Positions 42,149 through 50,380 are shown, counted from the stretch's first letter. The stretch: DNA of 64,000 nt from Streptomyces flavochromogenes (GCF_000717595.1 NZ_JNZO01000016.1:77806-141805); one strand, 5' to 3'. Made by a program: numbers and translations. The notes: generated by a model not told the origin, from the sequence alone.

Positions 42149-43972
42149 TCAGCCGTACAGCGCCGCGACCTCCGCCGCGTACGCCCGCTCGATCGCCTTC
42201 CGCTTCAGCTTCAGGGACGGGGTCAGCAGCCCGTGCTCCTCGCTGAACGGGTGCGCCAGGATCCGGAAGGTGCGGATGGACTCGGCCTGCGAGACCAGCG
42301 TGTTCGCCGCCACCACCCCGCGCCGGATCTCCGTCTCCAGCGACGGATCGCGGACGAGCTCCGCCGGCGCGAGCGGCGCCCGCCCCTGCATGGCGAGCCA
42401 GTGCTCCACCGCCTCCTGGTCGATGGTCACGAGCGCGGCGATGTACGGCCGGTCGTTGCCGACGACGATGCACTGCGCGATCAGCGGATGCGCCCGCACC
42501 CGCTCCTCGAGGGCCGTCGGCGCGACGCTCTTGCCGCCCGAGGTCACCAGGATCTCCTTCTTGCGCCCGGTGATCGTCAGATAGCCGTCCTCGTCGAGGG
42601 AACCCAGGTCCCCGGTGGCGAGCCAGCCGTCGTTGAGGACGGCGGCGGTCGCCTCGGGGGCGTTGAGGTAGCCGGAGAAGACCTGGCCGCCGTGCAGCCA
42701 CACCTCGCCGTCCTCCGCGATGTGCACCGTCGTCCCCGGGACCGGCTGCCCCACCGTGCCGTACCGCGTCCGCTCCGGCGGGTTCGCGGTCGCGGCGGCC
42801 GAGGACTCCGTCAGGCCGTACCCCTCGAAGACCGTGACCCCCGCACCCGCGAAGAACAGGCCCTGCCGGCGGTCCATCGCGGAACCGCCCGACATCGCGT
42901 GCCGGAGCCGTCCGCCGAGGGCCGCGCGGACCTTCGCGTACACGGTCCTCTCGAAGAACTGGTGCTGGACGCGCAGCGCCGCGGACGGCCCCGGGCCGGT
43001 GCCGAAGGCCCGGTGCTCCAAGGCCTCCGCGTACGCGACCGCCACCTCCACGGCCTTGTCGAACGGGCCGGTCTTCCCCTCCCGCTCCGCCTTGCGCCGT
43101 GCCGCGTTGAAGACCTTCTCGAAGACGTAGGGAACGGCCAGGACGAAACTCGGCCGGAAGGCGGCGAGGTCCGGGATCAGCTCCGCCGCCGCCATCACCG
43201 GCTGGTGCCCCAGCTTCACCCCGGTCCGGACCGCCGCGACCTCCACCATCCGCCCGAAGACGTGCGCGAGCGGCAGGAACAGCAGCGTCGACGCCTCCTC
43301 GCCCGGCCGGGAACGGAACACCGACTCCCAGCGGCCCACCAGCATGTCCGTCTCGAACATGAAGTTGGAATGGGTGATCACACAGCCCTTGGGGAGGCCG
43401 GTCGTCCCCGACGTGTAGATGACCGTCGCCACCGTCTCCGGGGTCACCGCCCGCCGGTGCCGGTGCACGACGTCCTCTTCGATGTCCGCCCCGGCGGCCG
43501 TCAGCTCGGCCACCGCGCCCGCGTCCAGCTGCCACAGGCGCTGGAGCCGGGGCAGCCGGTCGATCACCGAGCCGATCGTCATGGCGTGGTCCTCGTGCTC
43601 CACCACGCAGGCCGTGACCTCGGAGTCGTGCAGCATCCAGAAGACCTGCTCGGCGGAGGACGTCGGATAGATCGGCACGGGCTGCGCGCCCAGCGTCCAC
43701 AGCGCGAAGTCGAACAGCGTCCACTCGTAGCGGGTGCGGGCCATGACGGCGACCCGGTCGCCGAACCGCACACCCTCCGCGATCAGCCCCTTCGCCAGGC
43801 CGAGGACCTCGTCCCGGAACCGCGCGGCCGTCACGTCCCGCCACTCGCCGTCCGGACCCTTCCGGCCGAACGTGATCCGGTCCGGCTCCGTCAGGGCACG
43901 CTCGAACACGGCGTCCGCCAGGCCGCCGACCTGAGGCGCCGCCTCGACGGGCGGCACGGTGAACTCGCGCAC
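42149..43972 (-). CDS. Long-chain acyl-CoA ligase (AMP-forming, FadD15-like)
   Basis: 607 residues. Adenylate-forming motifs are complete: P-loop VIYTSGTTGLPKG (residues 184-196), EGYGLTESSA, the TGDLG aspartate motif and the C-terminal catalytic lysine region LTPSLKLKRKAI. It activates fatty acids to acyl-AMP and then acyl-CoA. The GTG at 43972 is preceded by GAGGAG with 7-nt spacing; upstream in-frame codons to 44338 are not credible. A TetR-type palindrome about 180 nt upstream suggests fatty-acid-responsive control. Confidence 0.92.
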   Translation of the reverse strand: MREFTVPPVEAAPQVGGLADAVFERALTEPDRITFGRKGPDGEWRDVTAARFRDEVLGLAKGLIAEGVRFGDRVAVMARTRYEWTLFDFALWTLGAQPVPIYPTSSAEQVFWMLHDSEVTACVVEHEDHAMTIGSVIDRLPRLQRLWQLDAGAVAELTAAGADIEEDVVHRHRRAVTPETVATVIYTSGTTGLPKGCVITHSNFMFETDMLVGRWESVFRSRPGEEASTLLFLPLAHVFGRMVEVAAVRTGVKLGHQPVMAAAELIPDLAAFRPSFVLAVPYVFEKVFNAARRKAEREGKTGPFDKAVEVAVAYAEALEHRAFGTGPGPSAALRVQHQFFERTVYAKVRAALGGRLRHAMSGGSAMDRRQGLFFAGAGVTVFEGYGLTESSAAATANPPERTRYGTVGQPVPGTTVHIAEDGEVWLHGGQVFSGYLNAPEATAAVLNDGWLATGDLGSLDEDGYLTITGRKKEILVTSGGKSVAPTALEERVRAHPLIAQCIVVGNDRPYIAALVTIDQEAVEHWLAMQGRAPLAPAELVRDPSLETEIRRGVVAANTLVSQAESIRTFRILAHPFSEEHGLLTPSLKLKRKAIERAYAAEVAALYG

Positions 43973-44356
43973 TGACCTGCTCCTCGACGGCTCGATGGCT
44001 GGAAAAGCTCGTTGTAGCGCTCCGTACGGCGCGGGTGACGGTACCCCACCCGACTGCCCTGTGGGAGGGCCTTCATCAAGCCGGGACATTCCGTGTTCGT
44101 ACAGGTCAGGATGGGTGGCAGAGCCAAGTCGCGGGTGCTGCGGGTGCGTTACCGACCGCTCGGTACGTCCACCGGTCGGGAATCTCCACGGAATCTGTAC
44201 GGGCCGCTCACCGGCCGCCACCCGACGAGGCACGGCACCTGCACGCGCCAAGCCTCCCGCGCGGGGCCGCCTCGTGCCCGGTCGTCCCCGCCCGGCGCGG
44301 GGCCGCTCCACGTACGGCCGGCCCGCCCGGGCGCGCACAGGGCCGCTCCGGCCCGG
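43973..44356. other. 384-nt intergenic region upstream of the acyl-CoA ligase
   Basis: The space runs from the acyl-CoA ligase start to the LysR stop, both read leftward. Apart from the palindrome at 44150 I see nothing coding. The frames through it are Arg/Pro-rich and have no ribosome sites. Confidence 0.5.
44150..44165. promoter_or_regulatory. Candidate TetR-type operator TACCGA-CCGC-TCGGTA
   Basis: A perfect 6-bp inverted repeat with a 4-bp spacer, similar to the ACCGACCGGTCGGT-type sites bound by many TetR-family lipid regulators in actinomycetes. It lies about 180 nt upstream of the acyl-CoA ligase start. No TetR gene is in the window, so the regulator would act in trans. Confidence 0.45.
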
Positions 44357-45214
44357 TCAGCCCGGCCGGTGCAGCCGGTCGCCGCCCGCCAGGATCGCCT
44401 CCGCCAGCGCGTCCGCCGCCTCCTGCACCGCCCCGCCCCGGCGCCCCGCACGCAGCACGAAACCGACGTCCCCGAGCTCCGGAAGCCCCGCCACCGGCAC
44501 CAGACCCGGCGGCACCAGACCCCGCGTGTGCGCCATCACGCCCAGCCCCGCACGGGCCGCCGCCACATTCGCGCTCAGGCTGGAACTCGTACACGCGATC
44601 CGCCACGCCCGGCCCTGCGCCTCCAGGGCCTCCAGGGCCCGCGCCCGGGTGATCCCCGGCGGCGGGTACAGGATGAGCGGAACCGGACGGTCGGGATCGA
44701 GCCGGAGCCCCGGGGCCCCGATCCAGATCAGGGAGTCCTCCCACACGAGCCGCCCCTCGCTCTCCCCGCCACGCCGCTTGGCCAGGATCAGATCCAGCCG
44801 GCCCGCGGCCAGCCGGGCCTGGAGCGTGCCGGACAACTCGACCGTCAGCTCCAGATCGACCTCCGGGTGCTCGCGCCGGAACGACTCCAGGATCTCCGGC
44901 AGCCGGGTCGTCACGAAGTCCTCCGACGCCCCGAACCGCAGCCGCCCCCGCAGCCGCGTCCCGCCGAAGTACGCCGCCGCCCGCTCGTGCGCCTGAAGGA
45001 TCGTGCGCGCGAAACCGAGCATCGCCTCCCCGTCCTCGGTCAGCGCCACCCGATGGGTGTCCCGGGCGAACAGCGGCCGGCCCGTCGCCTCCTCCAGGCG
45101 CCGCACGTGCTGGCTGACGGTCGACTGCCGCAGCCCGAGACGGTCCGCGGCCCGGGTGAAGCTCAGCGTCTGGGCCACGGCGAGGAAGGTGCGCAGATGG
45201 GTGGGCTCGTACAC
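44357..45214 (-). CDS. LysR family transcriptional regulator
   Basis: 285 residues. The N-terminal winged helix (LRTFLAVAQTLSFTRAADRL, GLRQSTVSQHVRRLEEATG) is followed by a LysR substrate-binding domain. The GTG at 45214 has TACGGT six bases upstream and no ribosome site (leaderless), and a T-N11-A box overlaps its -35 region. Divergent from the bile-acid:sodium-symporter-like gene, its likely target. Confidence 0.92.
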   Translation of the reverse strand: MYEPTHLRTFLAVAQTLSFTRAADRLGLRQSTVSQHVRRLEEATGRPLFARDTHRVALTEDGEAMLGFARTILQAHERAAAYFGGTRLRGRLRFGASEDFVTTRLPEILESFRREHPEVDLELTVELSGTLQARLAAGRLDLILAKRRGGESEGRLVWEDSLIWIGAPGLRLDPDRPVPLILYPPPGITRARALEALEAQGRAWRIACTSSSLSANVAAARAGLGVMAHTRGLVPPGLVPVAGLPELGDVGFVLRAGRRGGAVQEAADALAEAILAGGDRLHRPG

Positions 45215-45220
45215 AGGACG

Positions 45221-45226
45221 ACCGTA
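45221..45226 (-). promoter_or_regulatory. -10 box TACGGT before the LysR gene
   Basis: On the minus strand TACGGT ends 6 nt before the GTG at 45214, indicating a leaderless transcript. Confidence 0.5.
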
Positions 45227-45243
45227 ACGCCGCCCGCATGGTT

Positions 45244-45258
45244 ATCGCAGAACGCGAT
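45244..45258. promoter_or_regulatory. LysR box ATCGC-AGAAC-GCGAT
   Basis: A perfect 5-bp inverted repeat with a T-N11-A core (T at 45245, A at 45257). It lies where the -35 element of the LysR promoter should be and 100 nt upstream of the divergent transporter, the usual position for negative autoregulation and target activation. Confidence 0.6.
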
Positions 45259-45357
45259 GACAGTCAGTGCCCTGTACGGGATTCCCGATCACCGGGCCCT
45301 GGGCCAGGATGGAAAGGCGCGAGACACCCCCTCGCCGTGCACAGAGCAGTGGAGTCC

Positions 45358-46467
45358 ATGACCGCCCGTACGCCCGCCCCCACCTCGCGCCGGAGCCGCC
45401 CCGGTACGCCGCGCCGCACCCTCCGGCTGCCGTCCTGGCTGCCCGTCGACGGGTACATCCTGGCGCTGCTCGGCACGGTCGGCCTCGCCGCGCTGCTCCC
45501 CGCGTCCGGCGGCGCCGCCGACGTCGCGGAAGGCGCGTCCACCGGAGCCGTGGCCCTCCTCTTCTTCCTCTACGGGGCCCGGCTCTCCACCCGCGAGGCC
45601 CTCGACGGCCTCACGCACTGGCGGCTCCACCTCACCGTCCTCGGCAGCACCTTCCTCCTCTTCCCGCTCCTCGGACTCGCCGCCCGCGGCCTCGTCCCCA
45701 CGGTGCTCACCCCCCAGCTCTACAGCGGCCTCCTCTTCCTCTGCCTGGTGCCGTCCACCATCCAGTCCTCCATCGCCTTCACCTCGATCGCCCGCGGCAA
45801 CGTCCCCGCCGCGATCTGCGCGGGCTCCTTCTCCTCCCTCGCCGGCATCGTCCTCACCCCGCTGCTCGCCGCGCTGCTCCTCGGCAACAGCGCGGGCGGC
45901 CTCTCCGCCTCCGCGCTCATGAAGATCGTGCTCCAGCTCCTCGTACCGTTCCTCGCCGGACAATTCCTCCGACGCTGGGTCGGCGGCTTCCTCGTCCGCC
46001 ACAAGAGGGTCCTCGGGTACGTCGACCGGGGCTCGATACTCCTCGTCGTCTACACCGCCTTCAGCCAGGGCATGGTCGCCGGCATCCAGCACCTGGTGAC
46101 CCCGGCCCGGCTCGGCCTGCTGCTCGCCGTCGAGGCCGTCCTGCTCGCGGCGATGCTGGCCCTGACCTGGTACGGGGCCGGGCGTCTCGGCTTCGGCCGG
46201 GCGGACCGGATCGCGATCCAGTTCGCCGGTTCGAAGAAGAGCCTGGCGGCGGGACTGCCGATGGCGAGCGTCCTCTTCGGCCCCCAGGCCGCGCTCGCCG
46301 TGCTCCCGCTGATGCTCTTCCACCAGATGCAGCTGATGGTGTGCGCGGTGATCGCGAAGCGCCGCGCCCGTGACGCGGAGGGGGATCCCGAGACGGACGG
46401 GACGCCGGTGGCCTCCCCGGCGACTCCCTCCGTAGGCCGGATCACACCCACGACCACCCCAGGATGA
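45358..46467 (+). CDS. Bile acid:sodium symporter family transporter (SBF-like)
   Basis: 369 residues with about nine to ten membrane helices and SBF-like signatures (FFLYGARLSTREALDGL, LVPSTIQSSIAFTSIARGN, FAGSKKSLAAGLPMA). The family exports or imports organic anions, and the substrate here is unknown. Start ATG 45358 has GGAG only three bases before it; an in-frame GTG at 45337 would add seven residues. Divergent from the LysR regulator. Confidence 0.88.
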   Translation: MTARTPAPTSRRSRPGTPRRTLRLPSWLPVDGYILALLGTVGLAALLPASGGAADVAEGASTGAVALLFFLYGARLSTREALDGLTHWRLHLTVLGSTFLLFPLLGLAARGLVPTVLTPQLYSGLLFLCLVPSTIQSSIAFTSIARGNVPAAICAGSFSSLAGIVLTPLLAALLLGNSAGGLSASALMKIVLQLLVPFLAGQFLRRWVGGFLVRHKRVLGYVDRGSILLVVYTAFSQGMVAGIQHLVTPARLGLLLAVEAVLLAAMLALTWYGAGRLGFGRADRIAIQFAGSKKSLAAGLPMASVLFGPQAALAVLPLMLFHQMQLMVCAVIAKRRARDAEGDPETDGTPVASPATPSVGRITPTTTPG

Positions 46468-46473
46468 TCATCC
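46462..46473. promoter_or_regulatory. Candidate operator GGATGATCATCC
   Basis: A perfect 12-bp palindrome placed 7 bp upstream of the -10 box of the isochorismatase-fold gene, where it would occlude RNA polymerase. No matching regulator gene is adjacent. Confidence 0.45.
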
Positions 46474-46480
46474 AGGCCGC

Positions 46481-46486
46481 TACGGT
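46481..46486 (+). promoter_or_regulatory. -10 box TACGGT of a likely leaderless transcript
   Basis: TACGGT ends 6 nt before the ATG at 46493; no ribosome site is present. Confidence 0.5.
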
Positions 46487-46492
46487 GCTCCC

Positions 46493-47095
46493 ATGCCCGC
46501 ACTCGATCCCGGCCGCACCGCGCTCGTCCTCGTCGACCTCATGGAACGCATCGTCGCGCTGCCCCTCGCGCCCCGCCCCGGCACCGACGTCCTCACCGCC
46601 GCCGCCCGGCTCGCCGACACCTTCCGGGCCGCAGGCGCGCCCGTCGTCCACATCCGGGTCGAACGGCCGAACGTCGCATCCCAGCCGCCCGGCAGCGAGC
46701 TCGTCGCCGACCTCGTCCGGGAGGGCGAGCCCGTCGTCGTCAAGCGCACCATCGGCGGCTTCCAGGACACCGGACTCCACGAACTCCTCACCGGGTTCGG
46801 CGCCACCACCCTCGTCTTCGGCGGCGTCGCCACCAACCTCGGTGTCGAGTCCACCGCCCGCGCCGCCGGAGACCTCGGCTACGACCTCGTGTTCGCCGAG
46901 GACGCCATGAGCGCGCTCACCGCCGACGAACACCGCGCCTCCGTCGACCTCGACTTCCCGCGCCTCGGCACGGTCGCCCCCGTGGCCGCGATCACTCTGG
47001 AAGCCCCTGCCGCCACGACCGGCCCGGACGGCTCCGCCTCCGTGACCACCCCGGACGGCTCCGTCTCCACGACCACCCACGGCGGCCGCGCGTGA
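46493..47095 (+). CDS. Isochorismatase-fold hydrolase lacking the catalytic cysteine
   Basis: 200 residues. The active-site Asp (D15 in LVLVDLME) and Lys (K84 in VVVKRTIGGF) are present, but the position of the nucleophilic Cys reads G117 (GVATNLGVEST). Amide-cleaving members need the Cys, while true isochorismatases, which hydrolyse a vinyl ether, work without it, so ether hydrolysis or loss of activity are the options. The C-terminal 25 residues are a Thr/Gly/Ser-rich tail with a repeated TTPDGS-like unit. The stop overlaps the GTG of the ferredoxin-like gene. Confidence 0.85.
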   Translation: MPALDPGRTALVLVDLMERIVALPLAPRPGTDVLTAAARLADTFRAAGAPVVHIRVERPNVASQPPGSELVADLVREGEPVVVKRTIGGFQDTGLHELLTGFGATTLVFGGVATNLGVESTARAAGDLGYDLVFAEDAMSALTADEHRASVDLDFPRLGTVAPVAAITLEAPAATTGPDGSASVTTPDGSVSTTTHGGRA

Positions 47096-47475
47096 CGCCG
47101 GTCCCGATACGTTACGGGGCCCGCCCCTGCTCCCTCGTCGTCTGCCGCGGCTGCTGCTGCGGCGACGCCCGCAAGAACCCCGGCACCGACCACGCCGGAC
47201 AACTCGCCCGCCTCCGGGAGGCCGCCGCGGCCTCCGGCGGCCGGCTCGCCGTCCGTACGAGCGACTGCCTCGGCCCCTGCGCCCAGGCCAACATCGTCGT
47301 CGTCCAGCCCTCCACCGAGGGCCGGCGGCGCGGCGGCCGGGCCGCCTGGGTCGCCTTCACCCTCGACCAGGACTCCCTCGACGACATCCTCGCCTGGACG
47401 GCCGCCGGCGGTCCCGGCATCGCCCCGCCGCCGGCCACCCTCGCCCTCCAGATGATCGATCCGCCGAAGAACTGA
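47092..47475 (+). CDS. Thioredoxin-like (2Fe-2S) ferredoxin
   Basis: 127 residues from GTG 47092, overlapping the previous stop. Cysteines C13, C18, C21-C23, C59 and C63, with the signature SDCLGPCAQANIVVV, fit the thioredoxin-like [2Fe-2S] ferredoxin domain. The triple CCC after CRG is unusual. It is an electron carrier co-translated with the isochorismatase-fold protein; the electron partner is not evident. A strong terminator follows. Confidence 0.85.
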   Translation: MTPVPIRYGARPCSLVVCRGCCCGDARKNPGTDHAGQLARLREAAAASGGRLAVRTSDCLGPCAQANIVVVQPSTEGRRRGGRAAWVAFTLDQDSLDDILAWTAAGGPGIAPPPATLALQMIDPPKN

Positions 47476-47484
47476 CCCCTTCCG

Positions 47485-47510
47485 CGGCCCCACGCCATGC
47501 CGTGGGGCCG
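47485..47510 (+). terminator. 10-bp stem-loop terminator after the ferredoxin gene
   Basis: CGGCCCCACG, a 6-nt loop and CGTGGGGCCG form a perfect 10-bp stem starting 10 nt after the stop codon, followed by TTGGGG. No long U-tract, as is common in Streptomyces. Confidence 0.75.
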
Positions 47511-47648
47511 TTGGGGCGCCCGGGTCCTTGTCATGGTCGGCCAAGGGGTACGGGTGAATCTTGGTGGTTTACGTCACCTGTTACCCATCAGTCGCTGGCA
47601 AGACTGGGAAATCCTGCCGGACGATCGAATCACCGAGGGGGTCCCGGG

Positions 47649-48605
47649 ATGACGGGCACTCGCATTGCCGCGCTCGGGCACTACCAGCCCGCCAAGGTGC
47701 TCACCAACCACGACCTCGCGGAGTTGGTCGACACCGACGACGCGTGGATCACCAGCCGGGTCGGCATCCGCACCCGGCACATCGGGGGGCCCGACGAACC
47801 CGTCGACGAGCTCGCCGCGCACGCGGCGGGCAAGGCCCTGGCCACCGCCGGGCTCACCCCCGACGACATCGACCTCGTCCTCGTCGCGACCTCCACGGCC
47901 ATCGACCGCTCGCCGAACACGGCCGCCCGCGTCGCCGCCCGCCTCGGCATGACCTCGCCGGCCACCATGGACCTCAACGTGGTCTGCGCCGGGTTCACCC
48001 ACGCCCTGGCCACCGCCGACCACGCCGTACGGGCCGGCGGATCCCGCCGCGCGCTGGTGATCGGCGCCGACAAGATGAGCGACGTGGCCGACTGGACCGA
48101 CCGCACGACCTGCGTCCTCGTCGGCGACGGCGCGGGTGCCGCGATCGTCGAGGCCGTGGACGACGAGGCGCCGGGGGACATGCGCGGCATCGGCCCCGTC
48201 CTGTGGGGCTCGGTCCCGGAGATGAGGCACGCCGTCCGGATCGAGGGCACCCCGCCCCGCTTCGCGCAGGAGGGCCAGAGCGTCTACCGCTGGGCCACCC
48301 AGCAGCTGCCCGCCCTCGCCCGGCAGGCCTGCGAGCGGTCCGGCATCGGCCCCGAGGAGCTCGCGGGCGTCGTCCTGCACCAGGCCAACCTGCGGATCAT
48401 CGAGCCGCTCGCCGCGAAGATCGGCGCCGTCAACGCGATCGTCGCCCGCGATGTCGTCGACTCCGGCAACACCTCGGCCGCCTCCATCCCGCTGGCCCTC
48501 GCCAAGCTCGTCGAACGCGGCGAACTCGCCTCCGGCGCCCCGGTCCTCCTCTTCGGGTTCGGCGGCAACCTGTCGTACGCGGGCCAGGTCGTCCGGGTGC
48601 CGTAG
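47649..48605 (+). CDS. Beta-ketoacyl-ACP synthase III (FabH-like)
   Basis: 318 residues. The Cys-His-Asn triad is intact: C113 in LNVVCAGF, H244 in VVLHQANLRIIE and N274 in DSGNTSAAS. It condenses an acyl-CoA starter with malonyl-ACP. It stands alone, away from a fabD-acpP-fabF operon, so it is probably a second KAS III for a special starter. The upstream 173 nt contain an A/T-richer promoter-like stretch (about 47545-47625). Confidence 0.92.
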   Translation: MTGTRIAALGHYQPAKVLTNHDLAELVDTDDAWITSRVGIRTRHIGGPDEPVDELAAHAAGKALATAGLTPDDIDLVLVATSTAIDRSPNTAARVAARLGMTSPATMDLNVVCAGFTHALATADHAVRAGGSRRALVIGADKMSDVADWTDRTTCVLVGDGAGAAIVEAVDDEAPGDMRGIGPVLWGSVPEMRHAVRIEGTPPRFAQEGQSVYRWATQQLPALARQACERSGIGPEELAGVVLHQANLRIIEPLAAKIGAVNAIVARDVVDSGNTSAASIPLALAKLVERGELASGAPVLLFGFGGNLSYAGQVVRVP

Positions 48606-48697
48606 GGCGGCACGTTCCGGTCGGCCGCCGGCAGCGTGGGGCGGCTTGCTCCGGTCCGCGCCCGGGTGTCGTGGGGCGGCGCGCAGGTCCGGCCGTC
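48602..48697. repeat. Three tandem copies of a ~34-bp unit
   Basis: Copies begin at 48602, 48636 and 48671, each starting GT(A/G)GGGCGGC and containing a TCCGG(T/C)C core; the last is shortened. The first copy includes the last bases of the KAS III gene. Confidence 0.6.
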
Positions 48698-48828
48698 ATG
48701 CCCCGTTCGGCGGAGTCCGCCTGGCGGCGCGCCGGTGGCGGACCTAGCTTCGATCGCGGTGAGGGTCGTCGAATTCCGGGCACGGAATCGCTCCGTGACC
48801 GATCCCTCCCGTGATCTGGAGGACCGTC

Positions 48829-49386
48829 ATGCGCGTGATACGTGCCGCTTCCGCCGCCCTGCTGAGCGCCGCCGTGGTGGTCACGGTCGCGCCGGCCGCG
48901 CTGGCGGGCGACAACGACCAAGACATCACGTCGTTCGGCTTCTCCGTCAGTCCCGAGACCGTCGCCCCCGGCGGCACCGTGACGCTGAAGTCCGACGGCT
49001 GCGCAGTGCCGTCGGTGACCGTCACCTCCGGGGTGTTCGACACCGTGACCCTCAACGAGGGCCGTTCGGGCAACGCCACCGTGGACGTCGACGCCAAGGC
49101 GGGCGCCCAGTACGAGATCACCTTCGACTGCAAGGGCGAGCGCGGCACCGCCACCCTCACCATCACCCAGGGCGGCACCGGAGGGAACACCACCGGGCAC
49201 GACGAGGGCACGCCGTCCGGAGCGCACAAGGGCGTGAAGGCCGGCTACGGCACCGCCACCGCCGCCGGCGCGGACACCGACGGCCTCGGCGTCGCCGAAG
49301 TGGTCACGGGTGTGCTGCTCATCGTCGGGGCGCTCGGCGCCGCCGTCGTCCTGACCCGCCGCCGCGCCACCGACGGACGCGCCTGA
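48829..49386 (+). CDS. Secreted, C-terminally membrane-anchored protein (candidate sortase substrate)
   Basis: 185 residues, GGAGG before the ATG. A signal peptide (VIRAASAALLSAAVVV to APAALA) precedes an Ig-like beta domain (FGFSVSPETVAPGGTVTL) with two cysteines (about 58 and 105) likely to form a disulfide. A Gly/Thr/His-rich linker, one hydrophobic helix (about residues 150-173) and a basic tail (TRRRATDGRA) follow. This layout is that of a cell-wall-sorting signal, but no LPxTG or LAxTG box is visible before the helix. The class F sortase gene follows 294 nt downstream, which makes this its probable substrate or partner. Confidence 0.82.
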   Translation: MRVIRAASAALLSAAVVVTVAPAALAGDNDQDITSFGFSVSPETVAPGGTVTLKSDGCAVPSVTVTSGVFDTVTLNEGRSGNATVDVDAKAGAQYEITFDCKGERGTATLTITQGGTGGNTTGHDEGTPSGAHKGVKAGYGTATAAGADTDGLGVAEVVTGVLLIVGALGAAVVLTRRRATDGRA

Positions 49387-49398
49387 CGGCCGGGACCA

Positions 49399-49420
49399 GG
49401 GGGGCCTGAAACGGCCCCTC
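49399..49420 (+). terminator. Stem-loop after the secreted protein gene
   Basis: GGGGCC, a TGAAAC loop and GGCCCC form a 6-bp stem, extendable by two pairs including one G-T, starting 13 nt after the stop. Between it and the sortase start (49681) I see only an Arg-rich open frame that is probably not expressed. Confidence 0.6.
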
Positions 49421-49680
49421 CGCCCCGGTGTGACGAGGTCCGGGACGGAGGGGCGCCACAACCGGCGGACGCCCGTGCGCGGGCGCCGCCGCGTACGCGA
49501 TCAAGGGCGCGGCCGGCCGGGCGGGACGCGGCGCGAAGCCGGCGCGGACGGCAGGCGGTCGGCGCGTTCACGGCGCGAGGAGGAGAACGGCGTGGGGCGG
49601 TCGGACGCGACGGGACGGACGCGAAGAGACGTGCGGACGCGACGGCGCAGCCGGACACCACGACGCACCGGACGGACGCC

Positions 49681-50358
49681 GTGACGGGGCGGTCGGGCGG
49701 CGGGGCGCGGGCGGACGGTGCGGGGCGCCACGGCGCGTGGGGGCTCGTCGTCGTCGTCCTCCTCGTCGGCGTCCACCTCGTGCGCGGCGGTACGGACGAG
49801 ATCCGTGCCGACGGCCCTCCGCAGCCGCTCTCCGCCGCCGCCCCCGACGGCGCCCGCGCCGCCGAAGCCGCGCTCGTCCCCGCCTCCGTACCCGATCCGC
49901 TGCCCCCGTCGACCCCGCTCCGCGTCCGCGTCCAGGCCGTCCGGATCGACGCGCCGATCACCAAGGTCGGGCTCGACGCCGACGGCTGGATCGAGGCCCC
50001 GCCGCCCGCGGAGAACCGGCTCGCCGGCTGGTTCACCGGCGCGGTCACCCCCGGCGAGCGCGGCACCGCCGTCGTCGTCGGCCATGTCGACGTCCCCGGC
50101 GGCCGGGCCGTCTTCTACGACCTCGGCGCCCTCCGCAAGGGACACCGGGTGGAGATCGCGCGCCGCGACGGCCGGACCGCCGTCTTCACCGTGTACGGGG
50201 TCGAGGTCGTCCCCAAGGAGGGCTTCCCCGCCGAGCGGGTCTACGGCGACGCCGGCGTGCCCGAGCTGCGCCTGATCACCTGCGGCGGCACGTTCACCGA
50301 GGAGAACGGCTACGCGGGGAACGTGGTGGTATCGGCCCGGCTGACCGAGGTCCGCTGA
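49681..50358 (+). CDS. Class F sortase
   Basis: 225 residues. One N-terminal membrane helix (about 20-36), a Pro/Ala-rich stalk, then the sortase beta-barrel with catalytic H135 in VVVGHVDVPGG, C201 in LITCGGTF and R220 in NVVVSAR. Class F enzymes are actinobacterial transpeptidases attaching proteins to peptidoglycan; their recognition motifs are little known. The GTG at 49681 has no clear ribosome site. The natural partner is the secreted protein just upstream. Confidence 0.9.
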   Translation: MTGRSGGGARADGAGRHGAWGLVVVVLLVGVHLVRGGTDEIRADGPPQPLSAAAPDGARAAEAALVPASVPDPLPPSTPLRVRVQAVRIDAPITKVGLDADGWIEAPPPAENRLAGWFTGAVTPGERGTAVVVGHVDVPGGRAVFYDLGALRKGHRVEIARRDGRTAVFTVYGVEVVPKEGFPAERVYGDAGVPELRLITCGGTFTEENGYAGNVVVSARLTEVR

Positions 50359-50380
50359 CCCTTCTCCCACCCCCGATCCC

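Noticed and set aside
44035..44652. A rightward Pro/Arg-rich frame over the acyl-CoA ligase leader and LysR 3' end.
   Set aside because: No ribosome site, amino-acid content of a shadow frame, and antisense to the LysR gene over most of its length.
47545..47625. Possible operator in GTTTACGTCACCTGTTACCC upstream of KAS III.
   Set aside because: The stretch is A/T-richer and surely contains the promoter, but I could not find a convincing palindrome or a known motif, so no site is called.
49430..49684. An 84-codon open frame that ends overlapping the class F sortase GTG (GTGA).
   Set aside because: The product is almost entirely Arg/Gly/Thr, has no ribosome site and matches the bias of non-coding frames in high-GC DNA. 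The overlap is probably chance.
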